Shown in pieces: positions 1 through 10,493 of a DNA stretch of 64,000 nucleotides; positions within the stretch are counted from its first letter, which is position 1; each line of letters opens with the position of its first letter. The stretch is from positions 23,363 to 87,362 of the forward strand of contig PKWJ01000054.1 of NCBI GenBank assembly GCA_003132025.1, read 5' to 3'. This stretch comes from Gammaproteobacteria bacterium (GTDB lineage Bacteria > Pseudomonadota > Gammaproteobacteria > Steroidobacterales > Steroidobacteraceae). A program made the translations under genes and the position numbers. The notes under the pieces are model-generated. The model was not told where the DNA came from. It did no database searches and saw only the letters and a program-made list of their open reading frames with translations.

Positions 1-917
1 CGCAGCTGCGAGGCCGGATCGATCTGCAGCCGCAGGCGATCCAGCAGCCGCTCCACCCCCGGGCGGTCGTTGCACACCGGAAGTACCTCACAACCCGCGT
101 CCAGCGCGCGCTCGGCGCGCTGTAACAGATCGCCCACCGCGGCGGCCGCACCCATGCTCAGGTCATCGGCAAACACCAGGCCCTTGAACTCGAGCTCGGT
201 GCGCAGCAGGCCATCGATCCAGCGGCGCGAAAAGCTCGCCGGCACCGAATCCACGGCCGGGTACAGCACGTGGGCCACCATCACCGCGGGCAGACCATTG
301 GCGATCAGGCGGCGGTAGGGCAACAGGTCCAGTTCCATGTCCGCCAGTTCGCGCCGGTCCAGCGGCAGGGCAAGGTGTGAATCGGCCACCACCGCGCCGT
401 GACCGGGATAGTGCTTGGCGGTGGCGGCCATGCCGGCGTCGCGCATGCCGTGCGTATAGGCGATCGCCAACTGGGCCACCGCAGTCGCCTGGGCGTGAAA
501 CGCCCGATCGCCGATGATTTCCGACAGGCCGTAGTCCAGGTCCACACACGGCGCAAATGAAAAATCCAGGCCGCAGGCCGCCAGCTCCGCGGCCATGAGC
601 CAGCCCAGGGCGCGCGCCATCGCCAGGCCCTGCTGCGCATTGGCGTCGAAGGCATGACCGATACGACGCAGCGGCGGCAGCTCAGAGAATCCGGGCCGGA
701 AACGCTGCACCCGGCCGCCTTCCTGATCAACCGCAATCAGCAGCGCCGGACTGCGCACCGACTGGATGTCGGCCACCAGTTGCTGCAGCTGCATCGGATC
801 GCGGTAGTTGCGGGTAAACAGAATGACGCTGCCGATGAGCGGATGCGCCAGCGCCTCGCGGTCGGAAGCGCTCAGTTCCGTGCCCGCAACATCGATCATC
901 AGCGGTCCCAGGCTCAT
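1..917 (-). CDS. nagZ: beta-N-acetylhexosaminidase NagZ (GH3), 3' end cut by window
   Basis: NagZ is a cytoplasmic glycoside hydrolase family 3 enzyme that removes N-acetylglucosamine from muropeptides during cell-wall recycling. Reading the minus strand from ATG at 917 gives MSLGPLMIDVAGTEL, then the family signature KHYPGHG and the nucleophile region FADDLSMGA. About 305 residues are present. The family is usually about 340 long, so only the C-terminal end lies outside the window. The start overlaps the upstream CYTH gene stop by 4 nt (ATGA), which fits translational coupling. Nothing looks broken. Identity is confident from the two signatures and the length. Confidence 0.93.
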   Translation of the reverse strand, partial: MSLGPLMIDVAGTELSASDREALAHPLIGSVILFTRNYRDPMQLQQLVADIQSVRSPALLIAVDQEGGRVQRFRPGFSELPPLRRIGHAFDANAQQGLAMARALGWLMAAELAACGLDFSFAPCVDLDYGLSEIIGDRAFHAQATAVAQLAIAYTHGMRDAGMAATAKHYPGHGAVVADSHLALPLDRRELADMELDLLPYRRLIANGLPAVMVAHVLYPAVDSVPASFSRRWIDGLLRTELEFKGLVFADDLSMGAAAAVGDLLQRAERALDAGCEVLPVCNDRPGVERLLDRLRLQIDPASQL

Positions 918-1405
918 CGGCCGGCCCGCAGGTTTTCCGGCCAGTGCCGGTACGGCTTTTCCGCGAGCCTGAAATTGTAGTAGCGCTCATCGTGCGTCAC
1001 TTCGACGCCCAGCCACGGGGGTCTGGCAAACACCGTATCCTCGGCCTCCAGCTCCAGTTCGGCGATCAGCAAGCCGGCGTTCTCCCCCAGGAACTCGTCG
1101 ATCTCCCACTCGCTGCCCTGGTAGACGACGATGTGGCGCCACTTCTCGATCAGCGGGCCCTCGCACAGCCGATCGAGCATTTCATTCGCTTCCGCCGCCG
1201 GAATGACGGCCTCGTATTCGGCGCGTGACAGCCCGCGCGTCATCGCCTTGACCGACAGCCAGCCGGTGGTCCCGGCCAGCCGCACGCGCACCGATGCGCG
1301 TCGCGTATTGGCGATATACCCCTGGCGCAGCAAGGCGCTTCCCAGCACCTGCTCACGCCAGCTGTCGTCGAGCAGTCGAAACTTGCGCTCGATCTCAACT
1401 GCCAC
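914..1405 (-). CDS. CYTH-domain protein (triphosphatase-like)
   Basis: A 163-residue single-domain CYTH protein. The N-terminus carries the EIERKF signature (ExExK) that starts the triphosphate-binding tunnel. Charged strands rich in Arg, Lys and Glu follow, for example RVRLAG, SVKAM and EIDEF. The CYTH family includes class IV adenylate cyclases, thiamine triphosphatases and inorganic triphosphatases; small bacterial members of this size are most often polyphosphate or nucleoside triphosphatases. It overlaps rlmD upstream by about 11 nt and nagZ downstream by 4 nt, so it is part of the same coupled array. The substrate cannot be told from sequence alone. Confidence 0.88.
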   Translation of the reverse strand: MAVEIERKFRLLDDSWREQVLGSALLRQGYIANTRRASVRVRLAGTTGWLSVKAMTRGLSRAEYEAVIPAAEANEMLDRLCEGPLIEKWRHIVVYQGSEWEIDEFLGENAGLLIAELELEAEDTVFARPPWLGVEVTHDERYYNFRLAEKPYRHWPENLRAGR

Positions 1406-2558
1406 GGGCCGACCCCGGCGCCAGCAGCGCCAGCGACTCGACGTGGGCGGTATGCGGAAACATGTCCACTACCCCGGCCGCCAGCAGTTTGAATCCATGC
1501 TGCTGCACCAGCAAGCCGACATCGCGCGCCAGGGTGTCCGGATCGCAGGCAACATACAGCAGCCGTTCGGGCGCCAGGCGAGCGATGTGGGGCAGCAACG
1601 CCAGGGCACCGGCCCGCGGCGGATCGAGCAGCACGTGACTGTAGCGCCGCGCCAGCCACAGCGCCGCGCTCAGGTCAGCTGTCAAGTCGGCATGGAAGAA
1701 GTCCGCATTGCCGATGCCGTTGAGGCGCGCATTGCCGCGGGCACGCGCCACCAGGCCGGCGTCGCCCTCGACCCCGACGACGCTGTGCGCGCGGCGCGCC
1801 AGAGCCAGTGAGAAATTGCCCAATCCGCAGTACAGATCGAGCACGCTGGAATCGCAGCTGAGTTCCAGCAGCCGTGCCGCCGCCGTCACCAACGAGCGAT
1901 TGACCGCGGCATTGACCTGGATGAAATCGGTCGGCAGAAATTCGATCGAAAGCGCAGCCTCCGGCAGCGCGTAGAACAAACCCTGCGCCGGCTCGGTCAG
2001 CGCCTGCACGCTGTCGATGCCGCCCGGCTGCAGATAGAAGCGCACTGCGTGCAGCAGCTCGAAGTCGCGCAGGCTGGCCAGATCCTGCGGCGACGGCGCG
2101 GCCAGCACGCGCAGCACCAGCGCTACGGCATCGTCGCCGATCGCGACCTCGATCTGCGGCAGCTGCTCGCGGATCGAGAGCTGCGTGACCAGCGCCGACA
2201 GCGGCAGGATCAGCGCATCGAGCGGTGGCGCGAGCACTTCGCAGCGCGTGAGGTTCGCGATCAGGTGCGAACGGCGTTCGCGAAAGCCGACCAGGGCACG
2301 CTGCTTGCGGTGCACATAACGCACGCCGAGTCGCGCGCGGCGCCGGTAGCCCCAGGGTGGACTGGCGATGGCCGGCAGCCAGCGCTCCGGCGCCACCTGC
2401 CCCAGGCGCCCGAGGGTATCGCGCAGCCGCTGCTCCTTCAGGCGCAGTTGCGCGGCGCTGCCGAGGTGCTGCAACGCGCAGCCGCCGCAGATATCGAAGT
2501 GCGCGCAGTACGGTGTGACCTGATCGGCGCCTGCAGCCAGCAGCGCATCGCCGCCCAT
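1395..2558 (-). CDS. rlmD: 23S rRNA (uracil-5-)-methyltransferase RlmD, without TRAM domain
   Basis: This enzyme uses S-adenosylmethionine to methylate U1939 of 23S rRNA. The iron-sulfur cluster motif CAHFDICGGC lies about 19 residues from the start, and a fourth Cys is in LTRCEVLAP. The SAM motif is LDLYCGLGNFSLAL. The C-terminal catalytic part has YVACDPDTLARD and FPHTAHVES. The YRRRARLG stretch and the motif order match RlmD rather than RlmC. E. coli RlmD is 433 residues with an N-terminal TRAM RNA-binding domain; here the protein is about 387 and begins directly before the cysteines. The start is GTG at 2561 or ATG at 2558, the latter giving a TGATG overlap with the exonuclease gene. Confidence 0.9.
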   Translation of the reverse strand: MGGDALLAAGADQVTPYCAHFDICGGCALQHLGSAAQLRLKEQRLRDTLGRLGQVAPERWLPAIASPPWGYRRRARLGVRYVHRKQRALVGFRERRSHLIANLTRCEVLAPPLDALILPLSALVTQLSIREQLPQIEVAIGDDAVALVLRVLAAPSPQDLASLRDFELLHAVRFYLQPGGIDSVQALTEPAQGLFYALPEAALSIEFLPTDFIQVNAAVNRSLVTAAARLLELSCDSSVLDLYCGLGNFSLALARRAHSVVGVEGDAGLVARARGNARLNGIGNADFFHADLTADLSAALWLARRYSHVLLDPPRAGALALLPHIARLAPERLLYVACDPDTLARDVGLLVQQHGFKLLAAGVVDMFPHTAHVESLALLAPGSARGS

Positions 2559-3334
2559 CACGACAGTGCCTGCCAGGCGTTGAGGAATTCGGCGTGATGG
2601 CCTTCATCCGAGCCGCGCAGCAGCGCCCGCACACGCTCGAATTCGCCGGCCAGAGCGGCACCGTCAAGGCGGCCACGCAGGAACTGGAAACGCAGATAGA
2701 TCAGGTAGGTGTTCAGCACATCGGTTTCACAATAACGGCGCACGTCCGCCAGCCCGCCCGCCAGATAGGTATCCCAGACCTGGTCGCCGGAGAACCCCAG
2801 CTTGCCCGGAAATCCGAGCAGCGCCGCCACGTCGGCCAGGCTGGCGCGGGCCCGTCCCTGGAAACCCGCCAGCACATCCATCAGGTCGATGTGACGCCAG
2901 TGGAAGCGGCTGAGGTAATTGTTGTAGCGAAAGGCGGTGTCCTCATCGCCGGTTTCCCAGTAGCGCGGCGCCTGCACCCCGGCTTTGAGCGAGCGATACT
3001 GCAGCACCGGCAGGTCGAAACCGCCGCCGTTCCAGGACACCAGGTCGGGGGAATATTTCTCGATGCCGTCGAAGAAGCGGGCCAGCAGCTCGGCTTCGGT
3101 CGATTGCAGATCGCCCAGGCTCCACAGCTTGATCTGGTCGCGGCTGCGCAGCAGACAGGCGATCGCCACCACGCGGTGCTGGATGTGCGGCAGGAATTCA
3201 TTGCCGCTCTCGGCGCGCTGGCGCGCGAACATGGCCTTGGCAACCGCGGCATCGTCCAGACGTTCAAGACCGTACAGTCGCCGCCCCAGCTCCACATCGG
3301 GCACGGTCTCGATGTCGAACACCAGGCAATTCAT
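2558..3334 (-). CDS. 3'-5' exonuclease related to the PolB proofreading domain
   Basis: A 258-residue DnaQ/RNase H-fold exonuclease of the DNA_pol_B_exo2 type. The first metal-binding motif is FDIETVPD (D7 and E9). The second region is WNGGGFDLPVL, and the third is YCETDVLNTY near residue 205. These are the usual acidic residues for two-metal 3'-5' exonucleolysis. Stand-alone proteins of this type are widespread in proteobacteria and thought to act in DNA repair or maintenance; the cellular substrate is not established from sequence. The start overlaps the acpS stop by 4 nt and its stop overlaps the rlmD start, so it sits in the coupled array. Confidence 0.85.
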   Translation of the reverse strand: MNCLVFDIETVPDVELGRRLYGLERLDDAAVAKAMFARQRAESGNEFLPHIQHRVVAIACLLRSRDQIKLWSLGDLQSTEAELLARFFDGIEKYSPDLVSWNGGGFDLPVLQYRSLKAGVQAPRYWETGDEDTAFRYNNYLSRFHWRHIDLMDVLAGFQGRARASLADVAALLGFPGKLGFSGDQVWDTYLAGGLADVRRYCETDVLNTYLIYLRFQFLRGRLDGAALAGEFERVRALLRGSDEGHHAEFLNAWQALS

Positions 3335-3771
3335 TGGCGCACGGCGCGCTTCGCTGCGCCCCGCTTGCCGCTACGGCGTGTTGCGGCGCGCCCCTGGCGC
3401 AACAACACCGCGACCGCGACGATCAGACCGGCCTCATCGGTCAGCGTGACGTGCCCCTCGCCCACACCCAGTCGCCGGCGCACGCGCTCGCCACGCGGCG
3501 AGTAGATCACCTCGGGCTTGCCCCAGGCGTTTTGCACCACGCCCACGTCGCGGATCCACACGCCATGCGCAAACCCGGTTCCCATGGCCTTGACGATCGC
3601 CTCCTTGGCGGCGAAGCGCATCGCCAGGAAGCGCTCGGGACGACGCGTCAGGTCGAACTGCCGGCGCTCCTGCGGCAGCAGCAGGCGATCGAGCAGGTGC
3701 GCGCCAAAGCGCGCATAGCTGTCGTGCATGCGCTGCGCCTCCAGCACATCGATGCCGATGCCGAAGATCAT
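3331..3771 (-). CDS. acpS: holo-[acyl-carrier-protein] synthase AcpS
   Basis: AcpS transfers the 4'-phosphopantetheine arm from coenzyme A to acyl carrier protein. The two family signatures are intact: [12 protein letters not shown] at the N-terminus (Mg-binding Asp) and [15 protein letters not shown] in the middle. At 146 residues it is a little longer than the usual 120-130, because of a basic C-terminal tail of about 20 residues rich in Arg and Lys. It overlaps pdxJ by 4 nt; pdxJ-acpS is a standard gammaproteobacterial pair. It is a candidate activator of the carrier proteins in the pigment cluster further along, since no dedicated phosphopantetheinyl transferase is seen there. Confidence 0.95.
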   Translation of the reverse strand: MIFGIGIDVLEAQRMHDSYARFGAHLLDRLLLPQERRQFDLTRRPERFLAMRFAAKEAIVKAMGTGFAHGVWIRDVGVVQNAWGKPEVIYSPRGERVRRRLGVGEGHVTLTDEAGLIVAVAVLLRQGRAATRRSGKRGAAKRAVRQ

Positions 3772-4499
3772 GCGCGCGCCGCAAGCATCAGCGCCTTCAT
3801 CTCGCCGACCGCAGCGGCCAGTCCATCGAACAGCGCCCGCGCGACGATCGCGTGCCCGATGTTGAGCTCGACGATCTCCGCAATCGCCGCTACCGGCGTG
3901 ACATTGTGGTAATTCAGTCCGTGACCGGCATGCACCTCAAGGCCGCGGCTGGCCGCCAGCCGCGCCGCGTCGCGCAGTCGCTCCAGCTCGCGTGCCTGCG
4001 CGGCACCGCTGCTGTCGGCATACAGCCCGGTATGCAGCTCGATCACCGGCACGCGCGCGGCCACGGCAGCCTCGATCTGGGCAGGATGCGCATCGATGAA
4101 CAGCGCAACGCGGATTCCGGCGGCGCCGAGTCGGGCGCAGCCCTCGCGCAGCGCCTGGCCGGCGCCGACCACGTCCAGACCGCCCTCGGTAGTGAGCTCG
4201 GCGCGGCGCTCCGGCACCAGGCAGCAATCGGCCGGCCGCACGCCGCAGGCAAAATCGATCATGGCCGGGGTCGCGGCCAGCTCCAGATTCATGCGTGTGC
4301 TGAGCAGGCCGGCGAGCAACTGCACGTCGCGTTCCTGGATATGGCGGCGGTCCTCGCGCAGATGCAGCGTGATGTTGTCCGCGCCGGCGTGCTCGGCCAG
4401 CAGCGCGGCCTGCACCGGCTCCGGATAGCGCGTGTGCCGCTGCTGGCGCAGCGTCGCTATGTGATCGATATTGACCCCAAGGGCAATTCCCGGATGCAT
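3768..4499 (-). CDS. pdxJ: pyridoxine 5'-phosphate synthase PdxJ
   Basis: PdxJ condenses 1-deoxyxylulose 5-phosphate with 3-amino-2-oxopropyl phosphate to give pyridoxine 5'-phosphate, the ring-closing step of vitamin B6 synthesis. The 243-residue length is normal for this TIM barrel. [15 protein letters not shown] at the start, the HLREDRRHI loop, the [12 protein letters not shown] stretch and the [14 protein letters not shown] phosphate-binding segment are all present. It overlaps recO by 1 nt (TGATG) and acpS by 4 nt, preserving the recO-pdxJ-acpS order known from E. coli. Confidence 0.96.
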   Translation of the reverse strand: MHPGIALGVNIDHIATLRQQRHTRYPEPVQAALLAEHAGADNITLHLREDRRHIQERDVQLLAGLLSTRMNLELAATPAMIDFACGVRPADCCLVPERRAELTTEGGLDVVGAGQALREGCARLGAAGIRVALFIDAHPAQIEAAVAARVPVIELHTGLYADSSGAAQARELERLRDAARLAASRGLEVHAGHGLNYHNVTPVAAIAEIVELNIGHAIVARALFDGLAAAVGEMKALMLAARA

Positions 4500-5242
4500 C
4501 AGCTGGCACGCTCCCTGCGCGGATAGTTGAGCAGCGATCGGGCCACGGCACGGGTGCGGAGCGGACGCCCTTCCAGACAGTGATCGAGCGCTGCGCGCAT
4601 CAGCGATCGGGCCTGCCGAAGTTCGCTGTCGCTGTCGAAGTCATCGCCCAGCGCCAGCCGCTGCAGCACGCTACCCCCGATCGCGCCCGAGCTGCCCGGT
4701 TCGGCGATCACGACCCCGTGGACGCCGGGCTGAAAATGATAGAAGGCTTCGCTCCTGACCGGATGTCCGGTATCCGCCTCGGCGGCCAGATTCAGCCCGT
4801 AGCCGATGAATTCGAGCAGCCGCGCCTCGAACTGGCGCAGCGATGCATCGGCGCCCAGTTGCTGGCACAGCTGCGCCAGCGTCGCCTCGTACTGATCGAA
4901 CAGCTGCGGATGCGGATCGTGTCGCGTCACCAGCTTCAGCAGCAGCTCGTTGAGATAAAACGCGCTCATCAGGCGCGCCGCCGGCAGCGCCAGCGGGCCG
5001 TCCGCATTCTCCGCGCCGGTCAGCTGCGGCGCCTCCCCGCGCCCGCTCCAGGACAGCAGCAGCGCACGAAACGGCTGCAGCACCGCAAACCGCGAGCGCG
5101 GGCCACGCGCCGCGCGCGCAAATACCGTCATGCGGCCGTAGTCGCGCGCGAGCACCTCGACTATCAGGCTGCTGTCGCGAAACGGTCGCTGATGCAACAC
5201 GTAAGCGCGCGCCAGCTGCACCCTGTGGCTCGCCCGGCTCAT
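4499..5242 (-). CDS. recO: DNA repair protein RecO
   Basis: RecO anneals complementary strands and loads RecA onto SSB-coated DNA in the RecFOR pathway. The 247-residue protein begins with the OB-fold region ([20 protein letters not shown]), which is characteristic. The C-terminal helical domain follows with [11 protein letters not shown] and [13 protein letters not shown]. No zinc-binding Cys cluster is visible, as in E. coli RecO. It sits between era and pdxJ, the conserved position in gammaproteobacteria, with a 4-nt overlap to era. Confidence 0.93.
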   Translation of the reverse strand: MSRASHRVQLARAYVLHQRPFRDSSLIVEVLARDYGRMTVFARAARGPRSRFAVLQPFRALLLSWSGRGEAPQLTGAENADGPLALPAARLMSAFYLNELLLKLVTRHDPHPQLFDQYEATLAQLCQQLGADASLRQFEARLLEFIGYGLNLAAEADTGHPVRSEAFYHFQPGVHGVVIAEPGSSGAIGGSVLQRLALGDDFDSDSELRQARSLMRAALDHCLEGRPLRTRAVARSLLNYPRRERAS

Positions 5243-6129
5243 TCCACCCCCAGCTGCTGCAGGGCGCGGGCGTCGTCCGCCCAGTCCTCGCGCACCTTGA
5301 CCCAGAGGGTCAGATGAAAGCGCTCGCCGAGCAGCCGGTTGAGTTCCAGGCGCGCCGCGCGCCCGATGCGCTTGAGTCGGGCGCCGGCGGCTCCGATCAC
5401 GATCGGCTTCTGGCCGGCGCGATCGACCCAGATGACGGCCGATACCGCCTTGCGCCCGTCCTCCTCCACCGCGATCTGCTCGATCTCCACCGCCACACCG
5501 TACGGCAGCTCCTCCACCAGTTCCAGCGTGAGCTTCTCGCGGATGATCTCGGCGATGCGAAACGAGTCGCTGCGGTCGGTCAGCTGGTCGAGCGGGAACA
5601 TCGCTTCAGCGGCCGGTAGCGCGGCGACGATGACCCGCTGCAGGTCCTCGAGGTTGTCGCCTTTGGTGGCCGACACCGGCACGATCGCCCGGAATGTGTG
5701 CCGCGTGGCCAGTTTCTCCATGTATGGCAGCAGCCGCTCGCGCGGTCGCACGCGATCGACCTTGTTGACCACGGCGATCACCTCGTGACCGGCGCTCGCG
5801 ATGCGGCCGAGCGCCATCTCGTCCTCGTCGGTCCACTTGAGCGCCTCGACCACGAATATCACCAGGTCGGCCTCCCCCACGGCGGCGCTCGCTGCACGAT
5901 TCATGGCGCGGTTGAGTGCGCGCTTTGGACCCAGGTGCAGCCCCGGGGTGTCCACGAAGGCGATCTGCGCCCCGGGCAGTTGCACCAGGCCGATCACCCG
6001 GTGGCGCGTGGTCTGCGGTCGCGGCGTGACGATGCTGAGCTTGTGTCCCACCAGGGCATTGAGCAGTGTCGACTTGCCGACATTGGGGCGGCCGGCGAGC
6101 GCGACAAAACCGCTGCGAAAATGCGTCAT
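5239..6129 (-). CDS. era: GTPase Era
   Basis: Era is an essential GTPase that binds the 3' end of 16S rRNA during 30S maturation. The G motifs are all visible: GRPNVGKST (G1), DTPGLHLG (G3), NKVDRV (G4) and SATKGDN (G5). The C-terminal KH domain shows GAAGARLKRIGRAAR. The start chosen is ATG at 6129, giving 296 residues. The frame remains open upstream but that stretch is the rnc gene in another frame, and ATGA at 6126-6129 overlaps the rnc stop. The rnc-era-recO order is conserved. Confidence 0.96.
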   Translation of the reverse strand: MTHFRSGFVALAGRPNVGKSTLLNALVGHKLSIVTPRPQTTRHRVIGLVQLPGAQIAFVDTPGLHLGPKRALNRAMNRAASAAVGEADLVIFVVEALKWTDEDEMALGRIASAGHEVIAVVNKVDRVRPRERLLPYMEKLATRHTFRAIVPVSATKGDNLEDLQRVIVAALPAAEAMFPLDQLTDRSDSFRIAEIIREKLTLELVEELPYGVAVEIEQIAVEEDGRKAVSAVIWVDRAGQKPIVIGAAGARLKRIGRAARLELNRLLGERFHLTLWVKVREDWADDARALQQLGVE

Positions 6130-6821
6130 GGTGCGGCCTGGATCTGCTCGAGCACGGACGCGGCGGCGGCCTGCTCGGCCCGCCGGCGGCTCAAACCCGC
6201 GGCGGTGGCGCGCGTCCCCATTGGCTCGACTTCGCAGGTTACGCGAAACACCTGGGCATGCAATTCGCCGCTGACGCTGTCCACGCTGTAGCGCGGCAGC
6301 GGCAAGCCGCGCGCCTGCAGCAGCTCCTGCAGCCGGGTCTTGGGGTCCTTCAGCTCGGCCGGCAGCCCGAGCACCTGCAGCGCCGGGGCCAGCAGGCGCA
6401 GCACCGCAACCCGTGCCGCGTCCAGGCCGCCGTCGAGGTACAGCGCACCGCACAGCGCCTCGAGCGCGTCGGCTAGAATCGATTCGCGGCGAAAGCCGCC
6501 GGTCTTGAGCTCGCCCTGGCCGAGCGCGAGCAGTTCCCCGAGCGCCACGCTGGCGGCCAGTTGCGCCAGCGAGTCACCGCTCACGATGCTGGCGCGCAGG
6601 CGGCTCAAGGCGCCTTCGTCGGCGTCGGCGAAGCGCTCATACAGGTATTGGGCGGTGATCATCCCGAGCACCGCATCGCCGAGGAACTCGAGCCGTTCGT
6701 TGTTGGGACCCTCGGCGCTGCGATGCGTCAGGGCGGTTTCGAACAACGCCAGATCCACCGGCTGGTAGTCGAGCGCCTCGCGAAGCCAACAGCGCAGGCG
6801 CTCGGAGCGGTTCATCGACAT
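6126..6821 (-). CDS. rnc: ribonuclease III
   Basis: RNase III cleaves double-stranded RNA, including the rRNA precursor. The catalytic signature NERLEFLGDAVLG is intact, ADALEALCGALYLDGG carries the second set of metal-binding acidic residues, and a C-terminal double-stranded RNA-binding domain ends with SRRRAEQAAAASVL. I placed the start at ATG 6821 (231 residues) because E. coli RNase III is 226 long; a further ATG at 6815 is nearly as good. The open frame runs up to a GTG at 6869 but that would add an untypical extension. It overlaps era by 4 nt. Confidence 0.95.
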   Translation of the reverse strand: MSMNRSERLRCWLREALDYQPVDLALFETALTHRSAEGPNNERLEFLGDAVLGMITAQYLYERFADADEGALSRLRASIVSGDSLAQLAASVALGELLALGQGELKTGGFRRESILADALEALCGALYLDGGLDAARVAVLRLLAPALQVLGLPAELKDPKTRLQELLQARGLPLPRYSVDSVSGELHAQVFRVTCEVEPMGTRATAAGLSRRRAEQAAAASVLEQIQAAP

Positions 6822-6890
6822 GGCGGACGGACACACAGTCGCAGCGGGCCCGGCAGGCGCAGCGGGCACTGCCCGGGCGCGGCCGCGCGC

Positions 6891-7256
6891 CTATTGCACC
6901 ACGACCACTTTGTGAAACTGCACCAGCAGCGAGATATTGGAGAACAGCGGAGCCACTTCCTCGTAGTCGGCGATGGCCACCCAGTGCTCATTTTCGCGGT
7001 GGATATCGATATCCTTGGTGGCCGGAACCGTAATGCTTTCGATATCGAAGTGCTTCTCCAGCGAATTACGCAGCGTCGTGGCGGTGGTGGTGTCGCCGCC
7101 CTTGGCTTCGCTGGCGACCTGGTTCAGCGACTTGGAGACGCGCATGTAGTTGAGGTAGATGGGGGTCAGCCGGATACCCGCGTAGACGACGATCGCCACC
7201 GGCACCAGCAAAACCAGCCAGCCGATGAATGTGACTCCGCGCTGTGAGTGGCGCAT
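6891..7256 (-). CDS. DUF4845 membrane-anchored protein
   Basis: A 121-residue protein of unknown function, typical of gammaproteobacteria where it sits between lepB and rnc, exactly as here. It has a short basic N-terminus followed by GVTFIGWLVLLVPVAIVVY, a single membrane segment that looks like a type IV prepilin N-terminus. I do not claim that it is processed as a pilin. The rest (residues about 30-121) is a small soluble domain, presumably periplasmic. The gap to lepB is 43 nt and to rnc about 69 nt. No function can be assigned. Confidence 0.85.
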   Translation of the reverse strand: MRHSQRGVTFIGWLVLLVPVAIVVYAGIRLTPIYLNYMRVSKSLNQVASEAKGGDTTTATTLRNSLEKHFDIESITVPATKDIDIHRENEHWVAIADYEEVAPLFSNISLLVQFHKVVVVQ

Positions 7257-7299
7257 AGGTAGGCTCCCTTTGATTTTGCGATAGGCTCTATTTCACCGG

Positions 7300-8375
7300 T
7301 CACTCGATGCGCCGGCCGATCCGGCTCCAGACCGGGCCGCCCGAGCGTTGCAGATCCCAATTGAACCAGATTCGGGTCGCTTTGCCGACCAGATGATCCT
7401 CCGGCACGAATCCCCAGTAGCGACCATCGTAGCTGTTATCGCGATTGTCGCCGATCATGAGGTACTCCCCGGGCGGCACCTCCATCTCTTCCCGGTCGCT
7501 GTGATCGCGCAGGCCCGGGACGCTCGGCTCGATGCACTCGTAGTTGCGCTCCAGCCGCCGGCTGCAGCTGGGCGACGGCGCAGCCACGATTTCGTCCGGA
7601 GTCAGGCATGACAGGGTCTGATGGCGGTGGCTGCCCAGGACCTCGGTGGACAGCCGCATGTTGTGATAGCAGCCGTCGTCGTAGCGCCCGTCGCTCTGCA
7701 GCGGCACCGGTACGCCGTTGATGATCAGCTGGTCGGAAGTGATGCGCACATGATCGCCTGGCAGGCCGGCTACCCGCTTGATGAAGTTTACCGCCGGATC
7801 GGGTGGGTAGTGAAACACCACCACGTCGCCGCGCTGCGGTTCGCCGATCGCGATCACCTTCTGGTCGACGACCGGCAGCCGCAGGCCGTAGGCGAATTTG
7901 TTCACGATGATGAAATCCCCGTCCTGCAGCGTCGGCATCATCGAATCGGAGGGAATGCGAAACGGCTCGAAGATGAAGGCGCGAACCAGCAGCACGATCA
8001 CCGCAACCGGGAAAAAGCTACGCGCGTAGTCGACCGTGACCGGCACCGGCAGCGCCGCCGGATCCTGCCCGGCGGCACTGGCCGCCCGCTGCCGCGCCGG
8101 CTCGAACAACAGGTGATCGAGCAGCCACACCACGCCTGCGACCGCCACCACCGTGACCAGCACCAGACTGAAATCCAGCCGCTCCGATACCAGCAGGCGC
8201 AGCAGCGCCGCAATCAGCAGCAGCGGCAGCAGGTAATAGTTCGCCGCCAGCAACGGCGCATCCGATTTACCGCGCCCGGCGATGCGACGTCGCGGCCGCA
8301 GGAACCAGTCATCGACAACCGCGATGATGGTGGCGGGCACCGCCAGCGCGGCCAGCACCGTCAGTATCTGGGTCA

Positions 8376-8379
<4 letters not shown>
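7300..8379 (-). CDS. lepB: signal peptidase I LepB
   Basis: LepB removes signal peptides from exported proteins at the periplasmic face of the inner membrane. The catalytic Ser is S146 in PSDSMMPTL and the general-base Lys is K201 in [12 protein letters not shown], matching E. coli S91 and K146. The conserved [14 protein letters not shown] box follows. At 359 residues it is longer than E. coli LepB (324). There are hydrophobic segments near residues 5-22, 48-64, 70-87 and 121-137, and a Cys-containing insert lies between the KRVAGLPGD and GDNRDNS boxes. The lepA stop overlaps its ATG by 4 nt, so lepA-lepB is one operon. Confidence 0.95.
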
Positions 8380-10169
<1,790 letters not shown>

Positions 10170-10214
10170 CTAGCGGCTTGGGAGCCCGAGCGGCGGGGCG
10201 CGCGGATTATAGCC

Positions 10215-10493
10215 TTAAGCCGAGCCGCCCCGGATCCGCAACACACGCAGCAACTCGTCCCGGTCGAGCCGGACACTGCATACCGGTACATCATCGAGCA
10301 ACAGCACCGGGATCTTCATGCCATAACGCCGCTGCAGCTCCCGGTCGGAGTCGACGTCGAGCAGCCGCATCGGCGGCAGTACGTGCCGCGCACGCAGTGC
10401 CTGCAGTTCACTCTGCATGTCCTCGCACAGCCCACACTCGGCACGGGTCAGCAGTGTCAGCGTGTGGCTGGGCTGCCGATCGGGCGCGCTCAA
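10215..10493 (-). CDS. glutaredoxin-like protein (DUF836 type)
   Basis: A 92-residue thioredoxin-fold protein. The redox-type motif is CGLC in RAECGLCEDM near residue 20, followed by the cis-Pro region KIPVLLLDDVPV. The size and pattern match the DUF836/glutaredoxin-2-like family of small proteobacterial proteins. Its start overlaps the rseB stop by 4 nt, so it is co-expressed with the envelope-stress genes. That could point to a thiol role under stress, but this is inference. Partner proteins are unknown. Confidence 0.8.
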   Translation of the reverse strand: MSAPDRQPSHTLTLLTRAECGLCEDMQSELQALRARHVLPPMRLLDVDSDRELQRRYGMKIPVLLLDDVPVCSVRLDRDELLRVLRIRGGSA

